Assembly (NCBI GenBank): GCA_963972195.1 | Contig: CAXATH010000009.1 | Span: 71,143 to 135,142 of the forward strand | Reading direction: 5' to 3' | Origin: Litorimonas sp963972195 | Lineage (GTDB): Bacteria; Pseudomonadota; Alphaproteobacteria; Caulobacterales; Maricaulaceae | DNA length: 64,000 nt | Shown here: piece after piece, positions 1 to 8,982 of the stretch | How positions within the stretch are numbered: position 1 is the first letter of the stretch | Layout of the letters: each line of letters starts with the position of its first letter | The notes under the pieces: generated by a model | What the model saw: the letters and a program-made list of their open reading frames with translations, nothing else | Database searches by the model: none | What the model was told of the DNA's origin: nothing | Position numbers and translations under genes: made by a program

Positions 1-2
1 AA

Positions 3-320
3 TTGGCCAAAGACGCCCAAGGCACTGTTGTTGAAACATATGAAGAAACATCCGGAAAAGTCCGTTCTTTCGTACCTTCAAAAATCCTGCCTTTCTCCGC
101 CAATGACCGCGTAGAAGAGCTCGAAGCCGAAATCGCTGCTTTGAACAAAAAGATTTCTGCCCTTTCCAGCAAGAAAGCGAAATCCGGTAAAAAAGTAACA
201 ATGAAAACACAGAAAACAGTCAAGCCGGCTCCGACGGAAAACGCTGTTGTCAAAACTGAGACCAAAACAGTCGAAGTCAAGCCTGCAGACAAAGCGTCTG
301 AAGGCACAAAGGCCGCTTAA
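3..320 (+). CDS. Phasin-like PHA granule protein, C-terminal fragment
   Basis: The reading frame is open to the left window edge, so this is the 3' part of a gene; the TTG at position 3 is probably internal. About 105 residues are visible: a short heptad-like stretch (VEELEAEIAALNKKI) followed by a Lys/Ala/Thr/Glu-rich tail. The coiled-coil plus tail layout repeats the one in the complete phasin at 3291-3827 (VSDLEAQVAELNAKL then a Lys/Thr/Ala tail), and the gene sits directly upstream of phaC. Both facts suggest a second granule-associated phasin (inference). The N-terminal phasin core lies outside the window, so the family cannot be confirmed here. Confidence 0.55.
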   Translation: MAKDAQGTVVETYEETSGKVRSFVPSKILPFSANDRVEELEAEIAALNKKISALSSKKAKSGKKVTMKTQKTVKPAPTENAVVKTETKTVEVKPADKASEGTKAA

Positions 321-345
321 GCTCCCCTACTTAAGTCGCTAAATC

Positions 346-386
346 GACGGCGCGTCCCCTCTCTCTCGGGACGCGCCGTCTTTATT
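346..386 (+). terminator. Rho-independent terminator after the phasin-like gene
   Basis: A perfect 13-bp stem (GACGGCGCGTCCC at 346-358 paired with GGGACGCGCCGTC at 368-380) is closed by a pyrimidine loop and followed by TTTATT. It separates the upstream gene from phaC, so phaC probably has its own promoter between 387 and 451. Confidence 0.9.
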
Positions 387-405
387 GGGTGATTGCCAGA
401 CGGCG

Positions 406-433
406 AAACCCTGTCTAGGGTTTATTTATAAAT
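406..433. promoter_or_regulatory. Inverted repeats in the phaC promoter region
   Basis: Two palindromes lie in the short gap before phaC: AAACCCT-GTCT-AGGGTTT (406-423, perfect 7-bp arms) and ATTTATAAAT (424-433, perfect). They lie just downstream of the terminator and 19 bases before the phaC start. They could be an operator for the TetR-family regulator encoded at the end of the cluster or for another PHA regulator. This is inference; no binding motif was matched. Confidence 0.4.
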
Positions 434-451
434 CATTGCGGGGATAAACTC

Positions 452-2131
452 ATGGCACCTAAAAAAGAGAAAATTGGAAAACAGGCGGCTGAGAATACCA
501 CGGCCGTGAACTCGCTTGTCGGGTTTCGCCGCAGCGAGGTCGTCAAATCGCTCGGCATGATGGCTGGATATATGGCGAAACAGCCGAAGCCTTTTGCCAA
601 ACACGTCAAAAATTATGCCGGAGAGCTTCTTGATATCGTCAAAGGCTCCTCAGAGCTGACGCCCCACCCCAAAGATCGCCGTTTCCAGGACACAACTTGG
701 GAAACGAACCCGCTTTACAAACGCGGCCTGCAAAGCTGGCTCGCCATGAAACGCGAATTAAATGGCTGGATTGACGACTCCCGCATGCACCCGGCCGATC
801 AGACCCGCGCCCGCTTTGTCACCGACATGCTCACCGACGCGCTGGCCCCGACTAATACCTTGCTCGGCAACCCGACAGCGATGAAACGTCTGTTCGAAAC
901 AGGCGGCGGCTCGCTCTTTAAGGGGTTGCAAAACGCCTATGACGACCTTCGTAATAATGGCGGCATGCCGAGCCAGGTCGATGGACGCCCGTTCAAAGTC
1001 GGAGAAAATCTCGCCAATTCCAAAGGCGCGGTCGTTTATAAAACAGAAATGCTCGAGGTCATTCAGTATCAACCCAAGACCGAGCAGGTTCACAAGATAC
1101 CGTTGATGATCATCCCGCCGCAAATCAATAAATTCTACGCGCTCGATCTGGCGCCGGATAAGTCCATGGTGCGGTTTCTGACCTCTCGCGGCTATCAGGT
1201 TTTTGCGGTGTCCTGGCGCAACCCGGGGCGTCAACACGCCCATTGGGGTCTCGAAGAATATGTCGCGGCTCTCATCGAAGCCTCTGACGCCGTGAAGAAA
1301 ATCTCCCGCAGCCCGCGCCTGAATGTCAGCGGCGCCTGCTCCGGCGGCATTACCATGGCGCTATTCCTCTCCGAACTGGCGGCGCGCGGCGATAACCGCG
1401 TCAACGCCTTCACGGTCATGGTCAGCGTGCTCGACGGCAAAAAATCGGATTCGGAAATTGGCTTGTTCGTCACGGACGGCGCGATTGAAGCCGCACGGAA
1501 ACACTCCAAACGGAAAGGCATTCTGACAGGCGAAGAACTTGGCCGAAGCTTTGCCTGGATGCGCCCGAACGATCTGATCTGGAACTATGTTGTCAATAAC
1601 TACCTGCTTGGGGAAAGCCCGCCGCCCTTCGACGTGCTTTATTGGAATAATGACGGCACGAATCTGCCCTCACAACTTCATTCCGACTATCTGGATATTT
1701 TCCAGGACCGTCGTTTCCGTCCCGACAAAGATATCCATTTCCTCGGTCATGAGATCGATCTGGGCGCCGTGTCGCAGGATTGCTTCATGGTGGCCGGAAT
1801 TACCGACCATATTACGCCGTGGAAGGCCTGCTACCGCAATATCCGCCTGTTTGGCGGCGAAGTGGACTTTGTTTTGTCAAATTCCGGCCATTTGCAGTCT
1901 CTGCTCAACCCTCCGGGTAATCCGAAAGCGCAATATTTCATCAATCCGGATCACCCGGCCCGCGCGGATCGATGGCTAGAAGCCGCAGAATCCGTGTCAG
2001 AAAGCTGGTGGCTACGTTGGGATAAATGGCTGTCAGAACGTTCAGGCGAAATGAAAGCCGCGCCTAAATCACTCGGAAACAAAGCTTTCCCGCCGCTCAG
2101 CCAGGCGCCGGGTGAATATGTCTTCACTTAG
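452..2131 (+). CDS. phaC: Class I poly(3-hydroxyalkanoate) synthase
   Basis: Polymerises 3-hydroxyacyl-CoA into PHA on cytoplasmic granules. The protein has 559 residues, the usual class I size. The lipase-like box is GACSGG with the catalytic cysteine at residue 296; the other triad residues are Asp452 (GITDHITPW) and His480 (NSGHLQSLL). Their spacing matches known class I synthases. The N-terminal PhaC_N-type region (roughly residues 80-260) precedes the alpha/beta-hydrolase core. The ATG at 452 is preceded by GCGGGGAT. It is the first gene of phaC-phaZ-phasin-phaD, all on the same strand. Confidence 0.95.
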   Translation: MAPKKEKIGKQAAENTTAVNSLVGFRRSEVVKSLGMMAGYMAKQPKPFAKHVKNYAGELLDIVKGSSELTPHPKDRRFQDTTWETNPLYKRGLQSWLAMKRELNGWIDDSRMHPADQTRARFVTDMLTDALAPTNTLLGNPTAMKRLFETGGGSLFKGLQNAYDDLRNNGGMPSQVDGRPFKVGENLANSKGAVVYKTEMLEVIQYQPKTEQVHKIPLMIIPPQINKFYALDLAPDKSMVRFLTSRGYQVFAVSWRNPGRQHAHWGLEEYVAALIEASDAVKKISRSPRLNVSGACSGGITMALFLSELAARGDNRVNAFTVMVSVLDGKKSDSEIGLFVTDGAIEAARKHSKRKGILTGEELGRSFAWMRPNDLIWNYVVNNYLLGESPPPFDVLYWNNDGTNLPSQLHSDYLDIFQDRRFRPDKDIHFLGHEIDLGAVSQDCFMVAGITDHITPWKACYRNIRLFGGEVDFVLSNSGHLQSLLNPPGNPKAQYFINPDHPARADRWLEAAESVSESWWLRWDKWLSERSGEMKAAPKSLGNKAFPPLSQAPGEYVFT

Positions 2132-2159
2132 AGCGGGGCTTGCATAGCCGCCATCCACA

Positions 2160-2185
2160 GTCAGGCGCTTTACAGAGGGCCTGAC
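2160..2185 (+). other. Hairpin between phaC and phaZ
   Basis: GTCAGGC (2160-2166) can pair with GCCTGAC (2179-2185) across a 12-base loop. There is no T-tract, so it is not a standard terminator; it could tune phaZ expression relative to phaC or stabilise the phaC 3' end. Function is inferred only from position. Confidence 0.3.
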
Positions 2186-2231
2186 CGCCACCACTTTGAT
2201 GCATAGAGAATATTAAGAATCGGGATGGAAT

Positions 2232-3278
2232 GTGGGAGCTGATTCGCACTTAACAATTGCAGACAGGGCTGAAAAACCTGCTGCGGGAAAGATGACAGGT
2301 ATGCCAAAGAGCGCTAGCTCCAAAAAGGCCAAGACAATTAATCCCGGCCCCCCTTCTGTCGCAACGGATTATCATCCGAACTTGCCGCGTATCTTTTATT
2401 CAAAAGTCGGCAACCAGACACTTCGTACGGCCATATGGAAGGGAACAGACAAAGGCCGCGGCAAACGCACGCCTCTGCTCTTTTTCAATGGAATCGGTGC
2501 CAATCTCGAAATTGCACAGGCTTTTGCCGATACCTTTACGGGTCGCGACATTATCACCTTTGACATGCCGGGCGTGGGCGGATCGCCTGATCCGAGCTTT
2601 CCTTACCGCCCGTGGTGGGTGGCCAAGGCCGCCAAGCAAATCCTGATCGAAAACCGGTATACCAAGGTCGATGTCCTCGGCGTCTCCTGGGGCGGCGGTC
2701 CGGCCCAGCAATTTGCCTGGCAATATAAGCGGATGGTTCGAAATCTGGTGCTTTGCGCGACGACAACCGGCTCGACGATGGTGCCGGGTAAACCCAAAGC
2801 TCTGTCCAAGATGATATCGCCTAAGCGCTATATGGACCGTGATTTCCTCGCCAAAAACTTCGAAGCGCTTTACGGCGACGCGGCGGGCGAAGGTGTGCGT
2901 GATTTCTCAATCAATATGGTGCCGCCCTCTGTCAAAGGCTATCTGTTTCAACTTAGTGCTATGGTGGGATGGTCTTCCCTGCCCTTTATCCGCCGCATAC
3001 GGGCGCGGACGCTCGTCATCATGGGCGAAAAAGATCATATCGTCCCCGTCGTGAACGGCCATATTCTGAATTATGCGCTGAAAGACTCCCGGCTAAAAAT
3101 CATTGAAGGCGCAGGGCATCTCTTCCTGCTCACCCGCCGGGATGAAACCGTCGAGATGATTCGCGACTTCTTCGGCGAACCCGAAGTGCCCTGCCCGCAT
3201 GTCGATCCGATGCTCTTGCCGTCCGTCGCCGCAGCGTTTAATCATAAGCATGACGTCAGTCCCGTCCCCGCCACTTAA
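2232..3278 (+). CDS. phaZ: Intracellular PHA depolymerase, alpha/beta hydrolase
   Basis: Alpha/beta hydrolase that resembles the Pseudomonas-type intracellular mcl-PHA depolymerase: nucleophile elbow GVSWGG with Ser152, followed by AQQFAWQYKRMVRNLVL and then MVPGKPKAL, which are characteristic of that family. The late catalytic His is in EGAGHLFLL. It would release hydroxyacids from granules made by the upstream PhaC. The listed start is a GTG at 2232; ATGs at 2292 and 2301 are in frame and may be the true start, because the first 20-30 residues look unconserved. A gap of 100 bp follows phaC, and the phasin gene starts 12 bp downstream. Confidence 0.88.
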   Translation: MGADSHLTIADRAEKPAAGKMTGMPKSASSKKAKTINPGPPSVATDYHPNLPRIFYSKVGNQTLRTAIWKGTDKGRGKRTPLLFFNGIGANLEIAQAFADTFTGRDIITFDMPGVGGSPDPSFPYRPWWVAKAAKQILIENRYTKVDVLGVSWGGGPAQQFAWQYKRMVRNLVLCATTTGSTMVPGKPKALSKMISPKRYMDRDFLAKNFEALYGDAAGEGVRDFSINMVPPSVKGYLFQLSAMVGWSSLPFIRRIRARTLVIMGEKDHIVPVVNGHILNYALKDSRLKIIEGAGHLFLLTRRDETVEMIRDFFGEPEVPCPHVDPMLLPSVAAAFNHKHDVSPVPAT

Positions 3279-3290
3279 CCGGAGCGCATC

Positions 3291-3827
3291 ATGGCCAAAA
3301 AAGATAAAGACGATAAAAAAACGAATGACACGGCCCGCCGTATCTGGCTGGCTGGTATTGGCGCTTATGGACGCGCTTTGACCGAAGCCAAAGGCGCTGT
3401 CGGCGAGCTCTCCGGCAAATCGTCGGAAGTGTTCGAAGATCTCGTCCAGAAGGGCGAAATGCTTGAAAAAGTCGTCGAATATAAGGGCAAGGAAATGGTC
3501 GAAAAATCCGGCCTCCGTGACTTTGATTTAAATGACCGCATCAAATCCATGCGCGAAAGACTTTCCGGCGGAAAATCGGACCGCGTCTCTGACTTGGAAG
3601 CGCAAGTCGCCGAACTCAATGCCAAGCTCGACGGTCTGTTGAAACAGCAGCAAAAAACCACGGCCAAGAAAACCACTTCAACTCGCAAGAAAACAACGAC
3701 CCAGCGCACTTCGGCCAAGAAAGCGACGCCAAAACAGTCAAGCGCGACGAAAAAAGCGTCGACAAAACCCCGCGCCACAACCAAAAAAGACGCCGCCAAG
3801 ACAGCTCCGACAAAAAAGTCTGATTAG
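3291..3827 (+). CDS. Phasin, PHA granule-associated protein
   Basis: A 178-residue protein with an N-terminal amphipathic phasin region (RRIWLAGIGAYGRALTEA, about residues 13-30), a heptad-rich segment (about 100-125, VSDLEAQVAELNAKL) and a long Lys/Thr/Ala/Ser-rich tail resembling histone H1-like PhaF tails. Such tails can bind DNA and tether granules to the nucleoid (known for PhaF; inferred here). It lies 12 bp after phaZ and 12 bp before the TetR gene, so it is in the same operon. The N-terminal phasin core matches the PhaI/PhaF family by eye. Confidence 0.85.
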   Translation: MAKKDKDDKKTNDTARRIWLAGIGAYGRALTEAKGAVGELSGKSSEVFEDLVQKGEMLEKVVEYKGKEMVEKSGLRDFDLNDRIKSMRERLSGGKSDRVSDLEAQVAELNAKLDGLLKQQQKTTAKKTTSTRKKTTTQRTSAKKATPKQSSATKKASTKPRATTKKDAAKTAPTKKSD

Positions 3828-3839
3828 ACCTTTCTTCAA

Positions 3840-4478
3840 ATGGTCGAGCGCAGCGCCACGAAAACAAAAATCCTCGCCACTGCGCTAGAGCTGTTCAACA
3901 ATGAAGGCGAGAGCTCTATCTCTTCGGTTGATATTGCCTCTGTCATGGGTATCAGCCCGGGCAATCTCTATTATCATTATAAGGGCAAGGACGAGATTAT
4001 CGTCCAGCTCTTTGCCGATTTCGAGGAAGAAATCCGCCTCGTCCTGAGCGCGCCGATTAACGCTCCCCTCAGCATCGAAGACAATTGGGTCTATCTTTAC
4101 ATCATATTTGAAGAAATTTTCGACTTCCGCTTTTTCTACCGCAATCAGGCAGAGCTGATCTGGCGCATCCCCGAACTCCAGACGAAATTTGCCAATATCC
4201 TCGCTCTGAAAGAGCGTACCGCTTACTCCCTCCTCTCCAAACTCCACAAGGACGGGCATCTGACCTTCGACGAAGGCGAGAAAAAAGCTCTGTCAGGCCG
4301 CATCGCCCAGCATTTTACTTTCTGGCTTCAATATCATGACCTGCGCTTCGGAACCGCCCCGCCCAAATCCCTCATCGACCAAGGCGTCTTCATGACCCTC
4401 GTCCAGATCACGCCCTATTGGAAAGAAGGCGAAGGCTACGCGCATCTGTTACAAGAGTTTGCGGAGGATAAGGTTTAG
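3840..4478 (+). CDS. phaD: PhaD-like TetR-family regulator
   Basis: A 212-residue TetR-type repressor/activator. The helix-turn-helix covers about residues 25-50 (ISSVDIASVMGISPGNLYYHY). The sequence ISPGNLYYHYKGKDEI and the later DFRFFYRNQAELIWRIPEL resemble Pseudomonas PhaD, the regulator in PHA gene clusters. The gene closes the phaC-phaZ-phasin operon, so autoregulation of PHA metabolism is likely (inference). The ligand is unknown. No strong ribosome site precedes the ATG at 3840; translation may be coupled to the phasin gene. Confidence 0.75.
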   Translation: MVERSATKTKILATALELFNNEGESSISSVDIASVMGISPGNLYYHYKGKDEIIVQLFADFEEEIRLVLSAPINAPLSIEDNWVYLYIIFEEIFDFRFFYRNQAELIWRIPELQTKFANILALKERTAYSLLSKLHKDGHLTFDEGEKKALSGRIAQHFTFWLQYHDLRFGTAPPKSLIDQGVFMTLVQITPYWKEGEGYAHLLQEFAEDKV

Positions 4479-4591
4479 GGGTCCACGCCCCCTAAAAAAC
4501 CCCATTATTTCACTCCGTCTCACCTTTGGTAAAACTTGACTCTCCCCCCGCTTTCGTAAAGCCTGCCGTTCACAGTTTACGGAGATACCCA

Positions 4592-6505
4592 ATGCGTTTT
4601 ACCCCTCAATTTTCCTCTAAAAAATCGTCCTGCCATTTTCTGATGATGCTCTTGGCGTCCAGCGCCATGGCGGCCTGTTCGCCGTCCTCTTCCGCGCCGG
4701 AAGAGCCGGCTGCGGCCGCGGAAACGGCAGAACCAACTGCGGATGAGATCGCGGCCGAAACAGCTCGGTTAAACGCTTGGTTTGAAGAGAAATTCGAAGA
4801 GGAAATCGCCTTTAGTCCTATCCAGCAATCCTTCCTCGGGCGGAAAACAAATTACGGCCAAATGGATGATATGTCTCAAGAGGCAGCGGATGAGCAGCTA
4901 GCCTGGCGAAAAGCGACTGTTGAGGAAATGAAAAGTGAGTTTGATTATGACAAACTGACCCCCGAGGCCAAAATCTCATGGGATATTTGGGATTATCAAT
5001 ATCAAGCCGCTGTGGCGGAAAATGAGTTTCAGACGAATGAGTATATTTTCGAGCAAATGGGCGCAATCCATACCTTCCCTCCGTCATTTTTGATTTCCGT
5101 ACACCGAGTAGACGATGCCTCGGATATGGAAGCCTATATCAGCCGTATTTCTGAAACAGGCCGCGCCATCGAACAGATGATTGTCCGGTCGAAGGCCAAT
5201 GCGGAGACGGGCGTTCGCCCTCCTCGCTTTGCGTTTGAATCGGTTATTGATTCTGCGCAAAAAATCATCACGGGCGCACCCTTTGATGAGGGTGAAGACA
5301 GCGCCATTTGGGCAGATGCCCAGTCTAAAATAAGCGCCTTGGTCGAGGCCGGCGAGATTGATGACGCCAAAGCGGAAAGCCTGAGAGAAGCGGCGCAAAC
5401 AGCCCTTATCGAAGACTGGATGCCGGCTTATGAAAATCTGATCGCGTGGCAGAAAGAGGATATGCCAAACACGCCGGAAGTCGGCACAGGTATTGGCGCA
5501 CTGCCTAACGGCGAAGCCTATTACAATGAGAGACTGGCCAGTCACACAACAACCGACCTGACGGCGGATGAAATCCACCAAATTGGCCTTGATGAAGTCG
5601 CGCGCCTGCGCTCCGAAATGGTGAAAATCAAAGATGAGGTCGGCTTTACCGGTGACCTGCAAGAGTTTTTCGCCGAACTTCGGGACAATAAAGATAACGA
5701 AAAATATTATTATCCGGATACAGATGAAGGCCGCCTCGCCTATATCGCGGACTCAACAGCCGCAATTGAGCGCATTGAAGAGGAACTTCCAAATTATTTT
5801 GGAATTCTGCCCAAGGCAGATCTCGAAGTGAAACGCGTCGAGGCGTTCCGCGAACAGGACGGCGCCGCTCAGCATTACAGACCGGGCACGCCGGATGGAT
5901 CACGGCCGGGCATCTATTATGCGCATCTTTCCGATATGAAAGCCATGCCAAAAAGAGAGCTTGAAGTGATTGCCTATCACGAAGGCCTGCCGGGACATCA
6001 TATGCAGATCTCCATCGCGCAGGAATTAACGAGCGTACCAACATTTCGGACACAAGCGGGTTTTAACGCCTATTCCGAAGGATGGGGCTTATATTCGGAA
6101 AAGCTGGCAACGGAATTTGAGGGCACATATGAAGACCCCTATTCTGATTTTGGCCGCTTGGGATCAGAAATCTGGCGCGCTATTCGCCTTGTTGTAGATA
6201 CAGGTTTGCATTCCAAAGACTGGTCAGAAGAAGAAGCGGTCGCGTATTTTCTGGAAAACTCAGCCATCACTGAAGCGCAGGCGCAATCCGAAGTCCGCCG
6301 ATATATGACATTACCCGGACAGGCGACCGGATATAAAATCGGGATGATCAAAATTCAGCAGCTTCGCCGCAATGCCGAGCAGGAGCTGGGCGATAAATTC
6401 GACCTTCCGGGTTTCCACGACGCGGTTCTGGGCGGGGGCGCTATGCCCCTCAAGGTTCTGGAGCGCCGGGTTGACCAATGGATAGCTGACGTAAAGGCGG
6501 CGTAA
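4592..6505 (+). CDS. DUF885 family lipoprotein, putative metallopeptidase
   Basis: A secreted lipoprotein of 637 residues. The start is ATG 4592, preceded by ACGGAGAT, giving a signal peptide that ends in SSAMAAC (lipobox Cys near residue 27); an earlier in-frame start at 4526 would bury this signal. The DUF885 core contains YHEGLPGHHMQ (His463-Glu464...His469-His470), a zinc-peptidase-like HExxxGHH motif. An acidic Ala/Glu linker follows the lipid anchor. The protein probably acts in the periplasm, but its substrate is unknown. It stands alone between the PHA cluster and glsA. Confidence 0.85.
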   Translation: MRFTPQFSSKKSSCHFLMMLLASSAMAACSPSSSAPEEPAAAAETAEPTADEIAAETARLNAWFEEKFEEEIAFSPIQQSFLGRKTNYGQMDDMSQEAADEQLAWRKATVEEMKSEFDYDKLTPEAKISWDIWDYQYQAAVAENEFQTNEYIFEQMGAIHTFPPSFLISVHRVDDASDMEAYISRISETGRAIEQMIVRSKANAETGVRPPRFAFESVIDSAQKIITGAPFDEGEDSAIWADAQSKISALVEAGEIDDAKAESLREAAQTALIEDWMPAYENLIAWQKEDMPNTPEVGTGIGALPNGEAYYNERLASHTTTDLTADEIHQIGLDEVARLRSEMVKIKDEVGFTGDLQEFFAELRDNKDNEKYYYPDTDEGRLAYIADSTAAIERIEEELPNYFGILPKADLEVKRVEAFREQDGAAQHYRPGTPDGSRPGIYYAHLSDMKAMPKRELEVIAYHEGLPGHHMQISIAQELTSVPTFRTQAGFNAYSEGWGLYSEKLATEFEGTYEDPYSDFGRLGSEIWRAIRLVVDTGLHSKDWSEEEAVAYFLENSAITEAQAQSEVRRYMTLPGQATGYKIGMIKIQQLRRNAEQELGDKFDLPGFHDAVLGGGAMPLKVLERRVDQWIADVKAA

Positions 6506-6618
6506 TTGCTATAATAGCGGCGGCGGTGGGGGAACAATTTGTCCCTCGCCGCTTTTGCTAATAGCCCGCTGCGGCCCGCGGTGCAGCTCATGAAACGCCA
6601 CCCAAAAGCGAGCCTTTA

Positions 6619-7563
6619 ATGACGCCAGATGATTTACAAATTATCGTAGACGAAATCACCGCCGAGATGGCGCAGGAGCACCGGCGCGGCAAAGTCGCAG
6701 ATTACATTCCAACCTTAGCGTCGGTTTCGCCGACGCAATTTGGCATGACCATTATCGACCATGAGGGCAAATGTTATACCGCCGGGGACGCGGACACGCC
6801 CTTTTCCATACAGAGTATAACAAAGGTCTTTACCCTGACCATGGCGCTGGGCGCGGTCGGCGATACGCTTTGGTCGAGAGTAGGCCGGGAGCCATCCGGC
6901 AGTCCATTTAATTCTATTGTTCAGCTGGAGTCAGAACAGGGCATCCCGCGCAATCCTTTCATTAATTCCGGCGCGATTATCGTCGCCGATGTCCTGCTGG
7001 CGAACTATGAACCGCGAGAAGCGCTCGGTGAGTTTATCCGTTTCATGCAAATGGTAACGGGGGACGAGACCATCGCTATCGATAGAGAAGTCGCCAAATG
7101 CGAACACGATACCGGATTTCGTAATCTGGCCCTCGGCAATTATATGCGCGCTTTTGAAAATATTCATAACCCGGTCGAAGAAACTTTAGGCACATATTTC
7201 CACTTCTGCGCGCTCTCGATGAGCTGCCGTCAATTGGCCATGGCGGGTCGTTATCTAATGTGCGGAGGGCGGCGTCATCCCAACACAACAGATACGATTA
7301 TTTCACGTCAGCGAACGCGGCGTATTCTCGCGCTCATGATGATGTGCGGCCATTATGATGGATCGGGCGAATTTGCCTACCGCGTCGGCCTGCCCGGCAA
7401 ATCGGGCGTAGGCGGCGGTATTTTGGCCATCGCGCCGGGCATCGCCTCTATTGCGGTCTGGTCACCGGGACTGAATGACCAAGGCAATTCACAACTCGGC
7501 ATGAACGCGCTTGAGCGTCTGGTTCAGAGAACCGGGTGGTCCGTCTTTCGGGTGGATAGGTAG
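6619..7563 (+). CDS. glsA: Glutaminase A
   Basis: Hydrolyses glutamine to glutamate and ammonia in the cytoplasm. The protein has 314 residues, close to the usual 305-310, with the serine-dependent beta-lactamase-like fold. The catalytic S-x-x-K is Ser66-Ile-Thr-Lys69 in FSIQSITKVF, and the conserved ESEQGIPRNPFINSGAI and PGKSGVGGGILAI segments are present. It is monocistronic on the plus strand and converges with a small membrane protein whose stop lies two bases away. Confidence 0.95.
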   Translation: MTPDDLQIIVDEITAEMAQEHRRGKVADYIPTLASVSPTQFGMTIIDHEGKCYTAGDADTPFSIQSITKVFTLTMALGAVGDTLWSRVGREPSGSPFNSIVQLESEQGIPRNPFINSGAIIVADVLLANYEPREALGEFIRFMQMVTGDETIAIDREVAKCEHDTGFRNLALGNYMRAFENIHNPVEETLGTYFHFCALSMSCRQLAMAGRYLMCGGRRHPNTTDTIISRQRTRRILALMMMCGHYDGSGEFAYRVGLPGKSGVGGGILAIAPGIASIAVWSPGLNDQGNSQLGMNALERLVQRTGWSVFRVDR

Positions 7564-7564
7564 T

Positions 7565-7870
7565 TTAACTCCCAATCCGTACCTTGCCCAAAGGCGTTTT
7601 TTGTCCGAGAAAATAGAGAATTGCGGTTTGTATCGAAGCCCCAATAACCCAGAGAATTAAACCAATCAAAATTTCCAATATCAAAGCAGGGGTTTCCGGA
7701 ATGAAATTTAGGGTTATTCCACTTACCTCCACCTTAGAATCATATTCGATACTTTCCGGGCTGATGAGGAAAACAAGGAGAATGAAGGGCGCGAGGCAAA
7801 GTGCCGGCACAGTCTCCAGAATAAGTATGGTTTTAAACAGGCCCGAAAATGTCAAATCTCTAAATGTCAT
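7565..7870 (-). CDS. Small hypothetical membrane protein
   Basis: A 101-residue protein with two hydrophobic segments (about residues 12-37 and 62-90, the latter ILEILIGLILWVIGASIQ) joined by a polar loop. The C-terminus is short and basic. I recognise no family. It converges with glsA with essentially no gap. Support is only an intact frame with a transmembrane pattern and no competing gene on the other strand; no clear ribosome site precedes the ATG. Confidence 0.5.
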   Translation of the reverse strand: MTFRDLTFSGLFKTILILETVPALCLAPFILLVFLISPESIEYDSKVEVSGITLNFIPETPALILEILIGLILWVIGASIQTAILYFLGQKTPLGKVRIGS

Positions 7871-7994
7871 TTTGCAACTTTAATACGAACGTCCGCCCCG
7901 TCAAATGGTTATATTTACTCTCTAGTTTTTAGGAACCCAAACACGGTACCAATCATTCTCCTCATGACGAGTAATCTATTCAGAGAGATGCATT

Positions 7995-8969
7995 ATGGGC
8001 CTATTGGTAGACGGATTTTGGCAGGACAAATGGTATGACACCAAAGAGTCAGGCGGCAAATTTGAACGCGAAGACGCCGTTTTCCGAAATTGGGTAACGA
8101 AAGACGGCTCCGCAGGACCAAAGGGCAAAGGCGGTTTCAAGGCCGAGGCCGGCCGTTACCATCTTTATATTAGCCACGCCTGCCCTTGGGCAAACCGCAC
8201 CATGATCTTTCGGAGCCTGAAAGGTCTGGAAGAGATGATTTCCGTTTCCGCCGTTCACTGGTTCATGGGCTCGAACGGATGGACCTTCCGGCAAGATGAT
8301 CACACTCAGCCGGATCCTCTGGGTCACCGTTATCTTCACCAACTTTATACCCGGGCCAAATCCGACTATACCGGACATGTCACAACGCCGACGCTTTGGG
8401 ACAAGGAAAACGATACCATCGTCTCCAATGAATCCGCAGATATTATCCGCATGTTTAACAGCGCGTTCAACGATATCGGCGCAACGGGACCGGATTTCTA
8501 TCCCGAAAGGCTTCGCTCCGAAATCGATAAAATCAATGAGCGCGTTTATGAAACCGTCAATAACGGCGTTTACAAGGCGGGCTTTGCGACAACGCAAGAG
8601 GCGTATGACGAAGCCGTAGAGCCTTTGTTTGAGACATTGGATTGGCTCGACAGCATTCTATCCAGGAACCGCTATCTCTGCGGCGACACAATTACAGAGG
8701 CGGATTGGCGACTCTTCACGACGCTTATTCGCTTTGACCGCGTTTATGCCATTCATTTCAAATGTTCCAAACGGCGAATTTCCGATTATCAAAATCTATG
8801 GCCCTATACACGCGAGCTCTATCAGTGGCCCGGCGTCAGTAAAACGATCGTTTTTGATCATATTATGAAGCATTATTACGGCAGTCACGACATGGTCAAT
8901 CCGAACCGCATCGTGCCGGTGCGCCCGTCCCTCGACCTGAATATTCCCCATGGCCGGGAGGCGATGTAG
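7995..8969 (+). CDS. yqjG: Glutathionyl-hydroquinone reductase, GST-like
   Basis: Xi-class glutathione transferase that removes glutathione from glutathionyl-hydroquinones in the cytoplasm. It has 324 residues, the family's usual length. The catalytic cysteine is Cys63 in HACPWANR, at the same position as in E. coli YqjG. An N-terminal thioredoxin-like domain is followed by an all-helical domain from about residue 170. The ATG is preceded by AGAGAG. It stands alone, with the convergent arsenic operon downstream. Confidence 0.92.
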   Translation: MGLLVDGFWQDKWYDTKESGGKFEREDAVFRNWVTKDGSAGPKGKGGFKAEAGRYHLYISHACPWANRTMIFRSLKGLEEMISVSAVHWFMGSNGWTFRQDDHTQPDPLGHRYLHQLYTRAKSDYTGHVTTPTLWDKENDTIVSNESADIIRMFNSAFNDIGATGPDFYPERLRSEIDKINERVYETVNNGVYKAGFATTQEAYDEAVEPLFETLDWLDSILSRNRYLCGDTITEADWRLFTTLIRFDRVYAIHFKCSKRRISDYQNLWPYTRELYQWPGVSKTIVFDHIMKHYYGSHDMVNPNRIVPVRPSLDLNIPHGREAM

Positions 8970-8982
8970 AGCCGTATAGCGC

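Noticed and set aside
2132..2231. Rho-independent terminator between phaC and phaZ
   Set aside because: The GTCAGGC/GCCTGAC hairpin has a 12-base loop and no T-tract; listed only as a hairpin.
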